From the NCBI GenBank assembly GCA_947066815.1, contig CAMSZT010000004.1, positions 1-64,000 on the forward strand: a stretch of DNA of 64,000 nt, given 5' to 3'. Every line of letters starts with the position of its first letter. Within the stretch, counting starts at the first letter, position 1. A program made the position numbers and the translations under genes. Under the pieces are notes generated by a model. The model made no database searches. It was not told where the DNA came from and worked only from the letters and a program-made list of their open reading frames with translations. The stretch is from an uncultured Lachnotalea sp. GTDB taxonomy: Bacteria > Bacillota > Clostridia > Lachnospirales > Lachnospiraceae. Positions 8,001 through 15,089 of the stretch are shown in pieces.

Positions 8001-8669
8001 CACCAGCCCCTCCTCTGCGCGGTCCGTCTTCTGAAATACGGCAGAGATCACGGCGTTTCCCGGCCACTGCTCCACGCCGACGTCGATTCCGGTCAGAGCG
8101 CCTTCGCAGAGGCCGTAACTGCGGATATAGCGGGCCGCCACCGTGTCCGCTGCCGTCCCGTTCCTGTCTCCTCCGTAAAGCCCTGCCTGCACTTTAAACT
8201 CAGGAGTCTTCGCCCTGGAGCCCTTCGCTGCCGGAAGGGAAAAAGCCACGGTCCGTTCTCCCCCCTCAAAGCCAAGTCTCAGAAACTCACCGCCGCTAAA
8301 AAAACGCCGGACGGAGGACTCCATGCTCCCGTCCCTCACCCGGTACTCTTTCACATCCTCCTCGCCGGAGACAAGCTCCAGCCGGTAATCATAGGGCACC
8401 AGGGTGTCCCCGTCCTGATAAAAGACCGGATAGGGATACAGGGCCGCCACTTCCCTTCCGTCCTCCGACAAAAAGGTACGGCCTGTGAGCTCCCGGCGGT
8501 CCGTAAGCTCCGTCCATTCCGCCGTCCGGCTCCCTTCCTCCGGCGCCTCCCCGGGATCCCCCTCCGGAAGGGCGAAGGCGGAAAAAGGGACAGCCGCCAG
8601 ACAGAAACAGACTGCCAGGGCCGCCGTCAGGATCCTTTTCCAGCGTTTTCTTTTTCTATTCACAGACAT
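5055..8669 (-). CDS. Secreted DNRLRE/YD-repeat (RHS-like) wall protein, probably truncated
   Basis: A 1204-aa exported protein with a signal peptide (residues 1 to about 33). Long beta-rich segments follow. The part around 750-900 (YGVSRTFLKFSRLPGLGYG, then VTWNEQPAY) matches DNRLRE wall-protein domains. A short run of YD repeats appears only near the C-terminus (LFYSYDGGGRLLGLSDAAG, FTYRADTGKLLSVTD, CQYDAVGNLTGI). RHS/YD proteins of this type usually continue through many more repeats, a conserved core and a variable toxin tip. Here the frame stops in the repeat region, 45 bp before the next gene. This suggests loss of the 3' half or a short wall-bound derivative. It has its own extended -10 promoter. 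Confidence 0.8.
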   Translation of the reverse strand: MSVNRKRKRWKRILTAALAVCFCLAAVPFSAFALPEGDPGEAPEEGSRTAEWTELTDRRELTGRTFLSEDGREVAALYPYPVFYQDGDTLVPYDYRLELVSGEEDVKEYRVRDGSMESSVRRFFSGGEFLRLGFEGGERTVAFSLPAAKGSRAKTPEFKVQAGLYGGDRNGTAADTVAARYIRSYGLCEGALTGIDVGVEQWPGNAVISAVFQKTDRAEEGLVLSAAFDGLTMEESPSGSLRFFAAGKEVAVLEAPIVYDGKRAVGKASYMLSDREDGATQILVKPEDEWMDALARTGPVTIHMHLVQPGMEAGISPEIQSTEGYFAGVPIAAGNTRETVQTKIALPALPALSEGKTMEQVSLVFGRGADPEEVKSSLELGVYLNSDSGEAEEELLDLVEYQADDQADVCMLDVTKAYEDGSSKGRDILLKSVQTELVTGVYGFDFFVSDVLLPVLLVSSEGTKEEDGAGEYRVAGEDTAKRDPFTKHFLLEDGSRAAAVYEIPVHYRKDGRWEEIDNTLVLDEEAGVYRNRASDLEAAFAEDASAKALVELRSGEGGVSWGFLEAETGADGKGASFSPEAGLEAADTEETGRYLETSGGAEGKSVQAYNAEQMKCSGLTGGGTYSGVLEQVDIRYILDSSELKESILFRSKEAAAAPLRFLVSHPGMEMSLEADGSAVLKRNGETVYTFAAPYMYDWAGNISRAVRFRLEKESAAETVLVMEPDREWLEERGRTYPVAVERTVGPEGRTAVQTAFVREKQPEETSEEGTPLPVGDLSGYGVSRTFLKFSRLPGLGYGERITKAVLNLYQNQYVSRRAADFSAAVYRVSEEWEEDVTWNEQPAYVETVLDSRKAEGLKTGGEASGIPLVLRQFDITGAAEFWYGGENHGLMLGSLEEGVKAGACYTVSNRSVRNNLFPSALYPAGLFYYEREAGLLEPGGAHVQEAGRAGTGYVGDSGGSLVLIHEDLEGTEDRLPGGVSHVYTLARSGEDSLYGNGWDLNVTERLELTGLSALPCIYTDGGGGEHFFRPGEAGEGRQEDVDGLGFVLAEKAGGGWILSREDGSESVFDEAGILLQKKDADGTELFYSYDGGGRLLGLSDAAGSLVSFTYRADTGKLLSVTDETSGLTVSCQYDAVGNLTGILRPDGKQSSYAYDERKLIRAKEADGTAVEYLYGEVCGTERIRMARTWRGGSAADETFSYGER

Positions 8670-8748
8670 CCATGTTCATCCTCTCGTACTCATCTCCGTT
8701 TTTTCCAAAAATCAGGGAATCCCTCAAAAAAGAGAAGGATCCAGAGGC

Positions 8749-8757
8749 ATTATATCA
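8749..8757 (-). promoter_or_regulatory. Extended -10 of the YD-repeat gene
   Basis: On the minus strand TGATATAAT is an extended -10 (TGnTATAAT) about 80 nt before the ATG. The -35 region is poor, as often tolerated with an extended -10. Confidence 0.45.
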
Positions 8758-8839
8758 TGAAAATGAGAAGTTTGGAAGCGATAACTCTAAGTTTCCATAT
8801 TTTTGTTTTCGCAGGCGGCACAGAAGAAGGCAGGAAAAG

Positions 8840-9052
8840 TCACAGTCCTCCGCCCGCCTGCTTCATGAGCAGGCAGGTTTCCGTGTGGGGGCAGGCCCCG
8901 TAGGCACAGTCCGCCTGGCTTAAGGAACGCTTTCCATCTTTTTCCGTAAACTCACAGAACACGGTCCTGGTCTCGTTGAGGGCCTTGCAGAAGCCGCTGT
9001 ACATCTCCTCGACGATCTCCTCCTCCGCCCTCTCTTCTATCTTTTCTCCCAT
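8840..9052 (-). CDS. Small Cys-containing protein of unknown function
   Basis: A 70-aa soluble acidic protein. I do not recognise a named family. Four cysteines lie in the C-terminal half, three of them in DCAYGACPHTETC, a spacing that suggests a small metal site. A frame extends six codons upstream, but AAAGGAG lies six bases before the second ATG, so the start is placed at 9052. It lies downstream of, and on the same strand as, the CDF metal transporter gene, with a hairpin between them. A link to metals is only contextual. Confidence 0.65.
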   Translation of the reverse strand: MGEKIEERAEEEIVEEMYSGFCKALNETRTVFCEFTEKDGKRSLSQADCAYGACPHTETCLLMKQAGGGL

Positions 9053-9082
9053 GTTTGTCTCCTTTCCCATTACTGGTCTCCG

Positions 9083-9121
9083 GGCAATTGCGTAACGCAG
9101 ACATTCCCTCTCGCAATTGCC
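9083..9121. repeat. 10-bp perfect inverted repeat between the CDF gene and the small Cys protein
   Basis: GGCAATTGCG (9083-9092) pairs with CGCAATTGCC (9112-9121) over a 19-nt loop containing ATTCCC. There is no T-run. Its arms and ATTCCC loop resemble the palindrome at 63554-63606, so it may be a diverged member of that family, or an mRNA processing hairpin. Confidence 0.55.
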
Positions 9122-9127
9122 GCTCTC

Positions 9128-10306
9128 TCACTCTCCGCCCACATAACTTTTGTCGACGGTGATCACGCACTCGGTCCGGCTGTCGAAAAGCTTCAGCCGT
9201 TCCTCCAGCTCCTTTTTGACCGTCTCCGCCTCCCCGTCCCCCATCTCATAGGGCACCACGATATCAAAAAAGAGCCGGATCCGCCCTCTTCCCCTTACCA
9301 CCCGGAAATCATGGAGAGTGATCCGCCCGTCCAGCTCATCCAAGATCTCCAGCACCGCCCGTTTCCGCTCCTCCCAGTCCGGATCCTCGTTTTCCACCGG
9401 ATCCATATGGATGACCAGGAGAACGCCGAGCTGCTCCTTCGCCTCCCGCTCGATCCGGTCGATGATCTCATGGATCTCCTCCATGCCCCTATGGGCATCC
9501 ACCTCCGCATGGATGGAGGCCATGTTGGTGGAGGGGCCGTAGCTGTGGACCAGAAGGTCGTGGGTCCCCAGGATCCCCCGGTAGCCTTCCACGAACTCCT
9601 TGATCCTCCGGTAGAGGGAGGGGTCGATGGCCTCTCCGATCAACGGCTTTAAGGTATCCTTCGCGATCCCGATCCCGGCCAGAATGACAGCCACGGACAC
9701 CGCCATGCCGATATAGCCGTCGATGTTGATGTGGAAGATCCCGTATAAGGCCACAGACACCACAGTCGCCGAAGTCACCAGCACGTCGCCCAGGGAGTCC
9801 GCCGCCGTCGCCTCCATGACCCTGGAGCCGATCCTCTTTCCCAGCTTTTTGTTGAAAAAAGCCAGCCACAGCTTCACGCCGACGGAAAGGGTCAGGACCG
9901 CCAGAGAGACCACGTGAAACCCCAGCTCCTCCGGATCCCTGATCTTCCCGAAGGAAGTCTTCATGAAGGTCCAGCCCACCTCGATGACCAGAAAGGACAC
10001 GATCAGGGCCGCGATATATTCCATCCGCCCGTGGCCGAAGGGGTGGTCCTTATCTGCCGGCCGCTCCGCCATCTTGACGCCCACCAGGCTGATGATGGAA
10101 GAAGCCGCGTCGGAAAGATTGTTGACCGCATCGGAAATAACAGAAATACTGTTCAAAAACAGGCCCAGAAGCAGCTTCACCAGAAACAGGAACAGATTGC
10201 AGCAGATCCCCACCCCGCTGGCAAGCACCCCGTAAGCCGTCCGAACCTTCGCCCGCTTCACCTGATTATAGTCCCTTACAAATCTCCGGACAAGAAATTC
10301 CGTCAT
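9128..10306 (-). CDS. Cation diffusion facilitator (CDF) metal exporter, Mn/Fe-type motifs
   Basis: A 392-aa CDF transporter with the usual six transmembrane segments and a cytoplasmic C-terminal domain (about 215-300), plus a longer than usual second cytoplasmic part with IRLFFDIVVPYEM near the end. CDF proteins export divalent metals in exchange for protons. The TM2 motif reads N62-x3-D66 (VNNLSD) and the TM5 motif DSLGD, that is N/D-x3-D pairs rather than the His-x3-Asp of zinc exporters. That fits the manganese/iron branch by known family logic; the substrate is inferred. The start lies 10 bases after the stop of truA, so both genes are probably co-transcribed. Confidence 0.88.
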   Translation of the reverse strand: MTEFLVRRFVRDYNQVKRAKVRTAYGVLASGVGICCNLFLFLVKLLLGLFLNSISVISDAVNNLSDAASSIISLVGVKMAERPADKDHPFGHGRMEYIAALIVSFLVIEVGWTFMKTSFGKIRDPEELGFHVVSLAVLTLSVGVKLWLAFFNKKLGKRIGSRVMEATAADSLGDVLVTSATVVSVALYGIFHINIDGYIGMAVSVAVILAGIGIAKDTLKPLIGEAIDPSLYRRIKEFVEGYRGILGTHDLLVHSYGPSTNMASIHAEVDAHRGMEEIHEIIDRIEREAKEQLGVLLVIHMDPVENEDPDWEERKRAVLEILDELDGRITLHDFRVVRGRGRIRLFFDIVVPYEMGDGEAETVKKELEERLKLFDSRTECVITVDKSYVGGE

Positions 10307-10316
10307 GCCCCGCCTC

Positions 10317-11063
10317 CTAATATCTCACTTCCACCAGGGTCAGTCCCCTCGCCGGCGCCGTCTGCCCGGCCAGGCTCCGCTCTCCCAAGGCCAGGATCCG
10401 CTCCGTCTCCTTCGGATCTCTGAGCCCCAGACCGCACTCCACCAGAGTCCCGACGAGGATCCGCACCATATTTTGGAGAAAACCGTTCCCCTCAAAAGAA
10501 AGGTCGAGCCTCGCGCCGTTCGGACTTTCTTCTATCTTGATGCGGTCAAGCCTGCGCACCGTGGACTTTTTCATATGCCGGTTCCCGCAGAACGCCCTGA
10601 AATCATGCTGCCCGACGAGACAGTCCGCTGCTTCCCTCATTCTATTAATATCCGGTTTTTCGGAAATCTGCCACACATATTTCCGGTCAAAGACCGGTTT
10701 TCCCTCTCCCACATAAAGGCGGTAGCGGTACACCTTCCCCACGGCGCTAAGGCGGCTGTGGAACCGGTCCGAGGCCGCCTTAAGATCCCGCACCGCGATG
10801 TCGTCGGGCAGATACCGGTTCATGGCCGCAGAAAGCTCCTCCTCGGAAAGCCCCGTGTCCATCCAAAAATTGGCCGTCTGCCCCAGGGCGTGGACGCCGG
10901 CGTCGGTGCGGCCGGAGCCGTGAACGGAAATCTCCTTCCCGGCCATCCTGGAAAGAAGTGTCTCGAGCTTTCCCTGAATCGTATTCTCCGTATTTTTTTG
11001 TTTCTGCCAGCCATCGTAACGGGTCCCGTCGTAGCTGATGGTCATTTTATAGTTTTTTAACAT
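10317..11063 (-). CDS. truA: tRNA pseudouridine(38-40) synthase TruA
   Basis: TruA converts uridines 38-40 of the tRNA anticodon stem to pseudouridine. The 248-aa frame shows the conserved GRTDAGVHALGQ motif with catalytic Asp54, and the N-terminal YDGTRYDGWQKQ signature. The longer open frame to 11135 is not used: GGAGGA lies five bases before the ATG at 11063 and family members begin just before this point. It heads a two-gene unit with the CDF exporter. Confidence 0.95.
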   Translation of the reverse strand: MLKNYKMTISYDGTRYDGWQKQKNTENTIQGKLETLLSRMAGKEISVHGSGRTDAGVHALGQTANFWMDTGLSEEELSAAMNRYLPDDIAVRDLKAASDRFHSRLSAVGKVYRYRLYVGEGKPVFDRKYVWQISEKPDINRMREAADCLVGQHDFRAFCGNRHMKKSTVRRLDRIKIEESPNGARLDLSFEGNGFLQNMVRILVGTLVECGLGLRDPKETERILALGERSLAGQTAPARGLTLVEVRY

Positions 11064-11127
11064 GGCTTCCTCCGGTCGTCGTTTCAGTATACCACAAAAT
11101 ATGGTTTTTGATAACCGTCTGTTTGGA

Positions 11128-11775
11128 TCAGGCAATCCGCACCTTCATCTCCTCTTCCGGTATCTGCGCGAGATAACGGCATACCCGCGGCCATATCTCC
11201 TCCATTTTTTCTTTGGGGATCCCCCAAATGGAGGCGCTGGAATCGGCACAGTGCACGAACAATTCCATAGGGTCATATTTCTCCGGATACTCGCACAGCA
11301 TCCTCATACAGCAAACCACATAGCCGTAAACGGAGGCAAAGGCAAGCGGCATAATGTCCTTCTTCTCCCAGAAAGCGCCCCACATATGATCGTAAACCGC
11401 ATAATAAAAATAAGCGATATCTTTTTTTCCGGTATAGACAGGATGGTCGATACAGATCTGGAGACCGAAGCGGCGCATCTGCCCGTCTTCATGCATCTGT
11501 CTCCAAAACATATATATCGCCAGAAGGTAATGGTATTGCGGTTCCAGGCAGTATTTTTCTACGATGTGCTTATTGTCAACCGCGTATTCCCACATCACCT
11601 CATAGCACATGGCTTCTTTGGACGGAAAATGGTAATACAGGGTGCCGCGGTTTACGTGGGCAAGGCGGCAGATATCCGCATAGGAGGTTTCATGATAGCC
11701 CTTTTCATAAAAAAGCCGCTTACAGGCCTGTACCACCGCTTTCCGCGTGAAGATACCATTTTCATACTGTCCCAT
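11128..11775 (-). CDS. TetR-family transcriptional regulator
   Basis: A 215-aa protein with an N-terminal TetR DNA-binding domain (about 10-57: AVVQACKRLFYEKGYHETSY, then ADICRLAHVNRGTLYYHF). The C-terminal ligand domain is not recognisable. It is divergent from the decayed corrinoid-methyltransferase operon, and its promoter overlaps that operon's promoter. That arrangement is typical of a local repressor that also controls itself. Two similar TTGTAT-n-ATA-TGCA elements in the intergenic space are candidate operators. The inducer would be a methylated or aromatic substrate of the operon, which is inference only. Confidence 0.87.
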   Translation of the reverse strand: MGQYENGIFTRKAVVQACKRLFYEKGYHETSYADICRLAHVNRGTLYYHFPSKEAMCYEVMWEYAVDNKHIVEKYCLEPQYHYLLAIYMFWRQMHEDGQMRRFGLQICIDHPVYTGKKDIAYFYYAVYDHMWGAFWEKKDIMPLAFASVYGYVVCCMRMLCEYPEKYDPMELFVHCADSSASIWGIPKEKMEEIWPRVCRYLAQIPEEEMKVRIA

Positions 11776-11823
11776 AGTCCTGCCCCCGAATGAATTTTGA
11801 CAGATTCCCGCCTCTGTTTAGAT

Positions 11824-11885
11824 TTGTATGATATGCACAAGAATTATTTACATTTTTCTTATCACATTGTATCATAATGCAAAAA
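11824..11885. promoter_or_regulatory. Two related candidate TetR operators
   Basis: TTGTATGATATGCACAA (11824-11840) and TTGTATCATAATGCAAAA (11868-11885) share the pattern TTGTAT-n-ATA(A)TGCA-n-AA and lie 44 bp apart. The second overlaps both divergent -10 boxes. Occupation would block both promoters. No binding data. Confidence 0.4.
11847..11875 (+). promoter_or_regulatory. Promoter of the corrinoid-methyltransferase operon
   Basis: TTTACA (11847-11852), 17 bp, TATCAT (11870-11875), about 65 nt before the ATG. It overlaps the oppositely directed TetR promoter. Confidence 0.6.
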
Positions 11886-11894
11886 ACGTGTCAA
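11866..11894 (-). promoter_or_regulatory. Promoter of the TetR gene
   Basis: On the minus strand TTGACA (11894-11889), 17 bp, TACAAT (11871-11866) is a near-consensus promoter about 90 nt before the TetR start codon. Its -10 overlaps the -10 of the plus-strand promoter by two bases. Confidence 0.7.
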
Positions 11895-11945
11895 TCCGCA
11901 CCGTTTAAATGTGCTTTTTTGACAAAACGCCAAAGGAGGAATCGC

Positions 11946-12799
11946 ATGGAAACGAGTAAGCTGTACGAACAGAAGTATGATGCCTTCCAGAAGGCCGTAA
12001 GCCGCCAGGAAGGCGCCTGGATCCCCACTGCCATGACCAACAACGGCGGCGGTCTGTTCTGGGGCGGGAAGACCGCCTTCGACGTGGCGGGCGACCACGA
12101 GGCGTATGCGAAAGCAATCACCTCTTTCCTGGACGAGATGTGGTTGGATGTCAACATCCTGTCCGGCCTGACCACGAGCCCCCGCCGGGACGCCGCCTTC
12201 CCCACGGCGGAAAACCGCCTTGCCGCGGACGGCACCCTGACACATTTACAGACGCCCATGATGAAGCCGGAGGAATACGACCAGCTCATCGCCGATCCCA
12301 GGGCCTTCATCGCCAATGTGCTGCTGCCCCGCAAATACCCCTATCTCTTTGAAGACCGGAACGCTGCCAAGAAACTCCTGAAAATCTATGCGGAGGAACA
12401 GCTGGAGATCCTTGTGGTGCAAATGGCCTATACCAACAAGTATATGACGGAACTCTACGGAGTCCACAACTGCGTGAACATGGGCTGCATGATCAATACG
12501 CCCCTGGATCATATCTTCGACTACTTCCGGGGATTTAAGGGGACGCTGACCGACCTGAGCCGCCAGCCGGACAAGGTCAAAGCTGCCCTGGACGCCATCT
12601 GGGAATACGAAAGCGCCCCCAGGATGGCCGCCTGAAAAAATTCGACGACATCAAGAACGGCATCAAACGCGTCATCGACACCTGCGCCCCCGGAGGCGGC
12701 TTTATCTTTTCGACCGATAAAGGCTTTTTGACTCCCGGCGACGTGAATTCCACTTTGATCGAGTGCTTTAACTTTGCCCACGAATATTCTAAGAAATAA
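11946..12799 (+). pseudogene. Uroporphyrinogen-decarboxylase-family (MtaA/CmuA-like) methyltransferase, internally deleted and frameshifted
   Basis: AAAGGAGG precedes ATG 11946. The first 229 codons (to TGA 12633-12635) read as the N-terminal two thirds of a URO-D-fold protein of the kind that moves methyl groups to or from corrinoid proteins. Beyond the stop, a different frame reads KKFDDIKNGIKRVIDTC, then APGGGFIFSTDKGF and a natural C-terminus with TAA at 12797-12799. This is the expected end of the same family, including the PGGG-F-STDKG segment. About a hundred central residues and the reading frame are missing between the parts. The deletion is inferred from the usual family length of about 350-400 aa. 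An assembly error is an alternative. As written, the product would lack part of the barrel. Confidence 0.75.
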
Positions 12800-12818
12800 C
12801 AGACAGGAGGTTTTTTCT

Positions 12819-12944
12819 ATGACAAATCTGGAATATCTGGATTCTATTGTTGCGGAACTGATGGCGGACACCGAGTGGGAGCTGCCCCCCGAGAGGCGTT
12901 TCTTCCTTGTGGCAAACTTGGAATGGGGCCTTTTAGGACTGTAA
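12819..12944 (+). CDS. 41-aa ORF with good ribosome site, unknown
   Basis: AGGAGG lies nine bases before ATG 12819. The peptide is acidic, begins MTNLEYLDSIVAELM and ends in hydrophobic residues; no family is recognised. It lies inside a decaying operon and may be the beginning of a gene whose remainder has been lost, or a true small protein. Confidence 0.4.
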   Translation: MTNLEYLDSIVAELMADTEWELPPERRFFLVANLEWGLLGL

Positions 12945-12990
12945 AAAGACAAAGCAAAAAGTAAGAAAAATAGAAAAGGAGATCGGATCT

Positions 12991-13155
12991 ATGATTGATT
13001 TTGAAAAGTTGGCCGCTGCCATGGGCGATCTGGATGAGGATGCCGTAAGGGAACAGTTAGAAGCCGTCGAAACCACCGAGGAAGCGGGCAAAGCCATGGA
13101 AGCCTGCCAGGTTGGTATGAACACTGTGGGCAAGCTTTTTGAGGAAGAAGAATAA
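12991..13155 (+). pseudogene. N-terminal fragment of a methyltransferase corrinoid protein (B12-binding cap domain)
   Basis: The 54 codons (MIDFEKLAAAMGDLDEDAV...) match the start of the helical cap domain that precedes the cobalamin-binding Rossmann domain in MtbC/MttC-type corrinoid proteins. The frame stops after LFEEEE, where intact proteins continue into the remaining cap helices and the DxHxxG cobalamin site. The cobalamin-binding part is absent, so this cannot carry a methyl group. AAAGGAG precedes it. The downstream DUF2284 gene begins two bases after the stop, so the deletion probably removed the rest of this gene. Confidence 0.65.
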
Positions 13156-13156
13156 G

Positions 13157-13651
13157 GTGATCGGAGCCGACGAGTGGGCATACAGCCCCAAGATACTGTC
13201 CTCCAGGCAGGATGTCCGTGAGATGTGTGCCGCTGACAAATGCAAAGTCTACGGAAAAAACCGGACCTGTCCCCCTGCCTGCGGCACCATCGAGGAATGC
13301 CAGGCACGGATGAGGAACTTCCGGCAGGGGATCCTGCTCCAATCCGTCGGCCATATGCGAAAGACCATCGACAGCAGATGTTACCTGGAAACACAGGAAA
13401 GGCACGGCAAAAGCCTGTATTCCTTTGCAGAGACCATACGCCAGGTTTACCCTGATGCCCTGTGTCTTGGCGCCGGCGGCTGCCGCGTCTGCAACGAATG
13501 TGCTTATCCTTCGGCCTGTCGTTTTCCGGAAAAGGCTATGTCCAGCATGGAGGGCTACGGCCTGTTTGTGACTCAGGTATGCCGGGACTCCGGCGTCCCA
13601 TATTATTATGGAGAAAAAACCATCACCTACACTGCCTGTATCCTTTTCTGA
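13157..13651 (+). CDS. DUF2284 predicted metal-binding protein
   Basis: A 165-aa Cys-rich protein. Visible motifs are CKVYGKNRTCPPACGTIEEC near residue 30 and CRVCNECAYPSACRFPEKA near 115, the paired cysteine clusters of DUF2284 proteins, predicted to hold metal or Fe-S centres. Such genes are common near corrinoid methyltransferases in anaerobes; a direct role is unproven. The frame opens at TTG 13139, but GTG 13157 follows the upstream stop by one base and gives the usual N-terminus, so it is chosen. A strong terminator follows. This is the only gene of the operon that looks undamaged. Confidence 0.75.
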   Translation: MIGADEWAYSPKILSSRQDVREMCAADKCKVYGKNRTCPPACGTIEECQARMRNFRQGILLQSVGHMRKTIDSRCYLETQERHGKSLYSFAETIRQVYPDALCLGAGGCRVCNECAYPSACRFPEKAMSSMEGYGLFVTQVCRDSGVPYYYGEKTITYTACILF

Positions 13652-13688
13652 AAAAAGTCTCTCCGCCGCCTGATGTTCCATGGGAAAT

Positions 13689-13730
13689 GGGGCTGTCGGG
13701 AAATAATGCCTTCCCGTCCGCCCCCTTTTT
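13689..13730 (+). terminator. Intrinsic terminator after DUF2284
   Basis: A 14-bp stem with two mismatches, GGGGCTGTCGGGAA (13689-13702)/TTCCCGTCCGCCCC (13711-13724), is followed by TTTTT. It closes the plus-strand operon. Confidence 0.85.
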
Positions 13731-13750
13731 ATCCATCAAACCCTAAAACC

Positions 13751-14845
13751 TCAAACCGGATCGTTGATCGATCTTAATAATTCCAATCTTTGACAGAACA
13801 TATCATAAAACCACGGCAATTTATCAAAATACGCTCTGCTCACCTCTTTCGTCTGATTTAAGCCGATCTTTTCAACGGATCTGACCGCAGCCTCCCTCTG
13901 GCTCACACGCTCCCCAAACATCGTCTGGCAATTGGCGCCGTCCATCGTGTCATATGCGTGAAATGCCTGATTGAAATCCATGAGAGCATGTAGTCTCACC
14001 GGCTTGTTATTGGTATTGCTGACCAATACGCCCCAGTTTCCCCAATGCCTGTCCGTATTCCCGATCAGATAGTCCACAATGTTCATCATATGATAATTAT
14101 GTTTATCTAGAGAGAGGATATATTTCTTTGTGTTCCTCCCATGATTTGCCGCATATACCTCAAACGCCTCCATGGAAACAATGGAATACTCTTTTGATGT
14201 GATATTACTGCTGACACTGACTTTTTCGCCGTCAAAATAATCCTTTTCATATCGTACCTGCGAAACGTCAAAACATCTGCATATCTGACTTGCAAGCAGT
14301 TCTCTCTCTACCGCGTCTGCCCCGCCATCCTTCAACAACCGAAACCCCCCGTCCATTCTCTGCCAGGCCTTGGGAAAGCATCCGTTGGTTGACAGGTCTC
14401 TGGCTAAATATTCATTTTGCACGGTATACTGTTTTCCCTTTAACGCAATATCAATAAAGGTGTTATCCAGATGATTCTCGTATAAATTAACATCACGAAA
14501 AGAAATCCGTTCTTTTCTTAGCTTTACCCAAAAAACATCCGTTAAAGAAGCGCACCGATATGACAATGCGATCTTCGCTCTTTCTTTGTCTGTCACGGCC
14601 TGCAGCATTCCTATACTATTTAATATCTCTTTTGCGTACTTTCTATCTAAAGTAAGGACTCTTGTTGCACACCAATAATTGAAATTGGTGATATTATTCA
14701 CCAACGTATCAATATCTTCTGATTCTTCTAAATATAAATTATAGGGCATAAATGACTTATAATATATTTTACATTGTCCCGAATCATGGATCCTTGCAAC
14801 TTTCCGATCCATATGCATGATCTCATACACTTTTTTCTCTGCCAT
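13751..14845 (-). CDS. Solitary HipA-like protein kinase
   Basis: A 364-aa protein with the HipA/CtkA-type Ser/Thr kinase core: a Lys-containing strand (LLKDGG, about 171), the helix ERELLASQI, the catalytic-loop motif GNTDRHWGN (262-270) and the metal-binding segment LMDFNQAF (288-295). HipA kinases phosphorylate translation factors or other targets; the substrate here is unknown. There is no HipB-like antitoxin gene beside it. The N-terminal 150 residues are not recognised. Base composition is visibly more A+T-rich than neighbouring genes, suggesting transfer. GGAGGT lies six bases before the ATG and a good promoter lies upstream, so it is a monocistronic, intact gene. Confidence 0.75.
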   Translation of the reverse strand: MAEKKVYEIMHMDRKVARIHDSGQCKIYYKSFMPYNLYLEESEDIDTLVNNITNFNYWCATRVLTLDRKYAKEILNSIGMLQAVTDKERAKIALSYRCASLTDVFWVKLRKERISFRDVNLYENHLDNTFIDIALKGKQYTVQNEYLARDLSTNGCFPKAWQRMDGGFRLLKDGGADAVERELLASQICRCFDVSQVRYEKDYFDGEKVSVSSNITSKEYSIVSMEAFEVYAANHGRNTKKYILSLDKHNYHMMNIVDYLIGNTDRHWGNWGVLVSNTNNKPVRLHALMDFNQAFHAYDTMDGANCQTMFGERVSQREAAVRSVEKIGLNQTKEVSRAYFDKLPWFYDMFCQRLELLRSINDPV

Positions 14846-14907
14846 TTTGCCACCTCCAATTGAACCTTCCCTTTATCATCTTGCAGAGGATGATGCCTGA
14901 TAAAAAA

Positions 14908-14936
14908 AGTATATACCAATCCGGAATTCTTTACAA
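14908..14936 (-). promoter_or_regulatory. Promoter of the HipA-like gene
   Basis: On the minus strand TTGTAA (14936-14931), 17 bp, TATACT (14913-14908), about 60 nt before the start codon. Confidence 0.6.
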
Positions 14937-14974
14937 TCCAATTTTCGTTTGCCGGATACTCCGTGACGAAAGAG

Positions 14975-15017
14975 AGGAGGGGCCAAGATCGGTATGAACC
15001 GATGGCCCCTCCTTCCT
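14975..15017 (-). terminator. Terminator-like hairpin after mglC
   Basis: AGGAGGGGCCA (14975-14985) pairs perfectly with TGGCCCCTCCT (15003-15013), with an inner ATCGGT/ACCGAT stem. The flanks are TC-rich on both strands, so it can close the mgl operon. Strong stem, imperfect T-run. Confidence 0.65.
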
Positions 15018-15089
15018 TTATAAAAAGCTATTGCATGGCTGGCAGATGGTGCGCCGGCGTTTGTCCGGCAGATCTGTCCATATCCTGTC

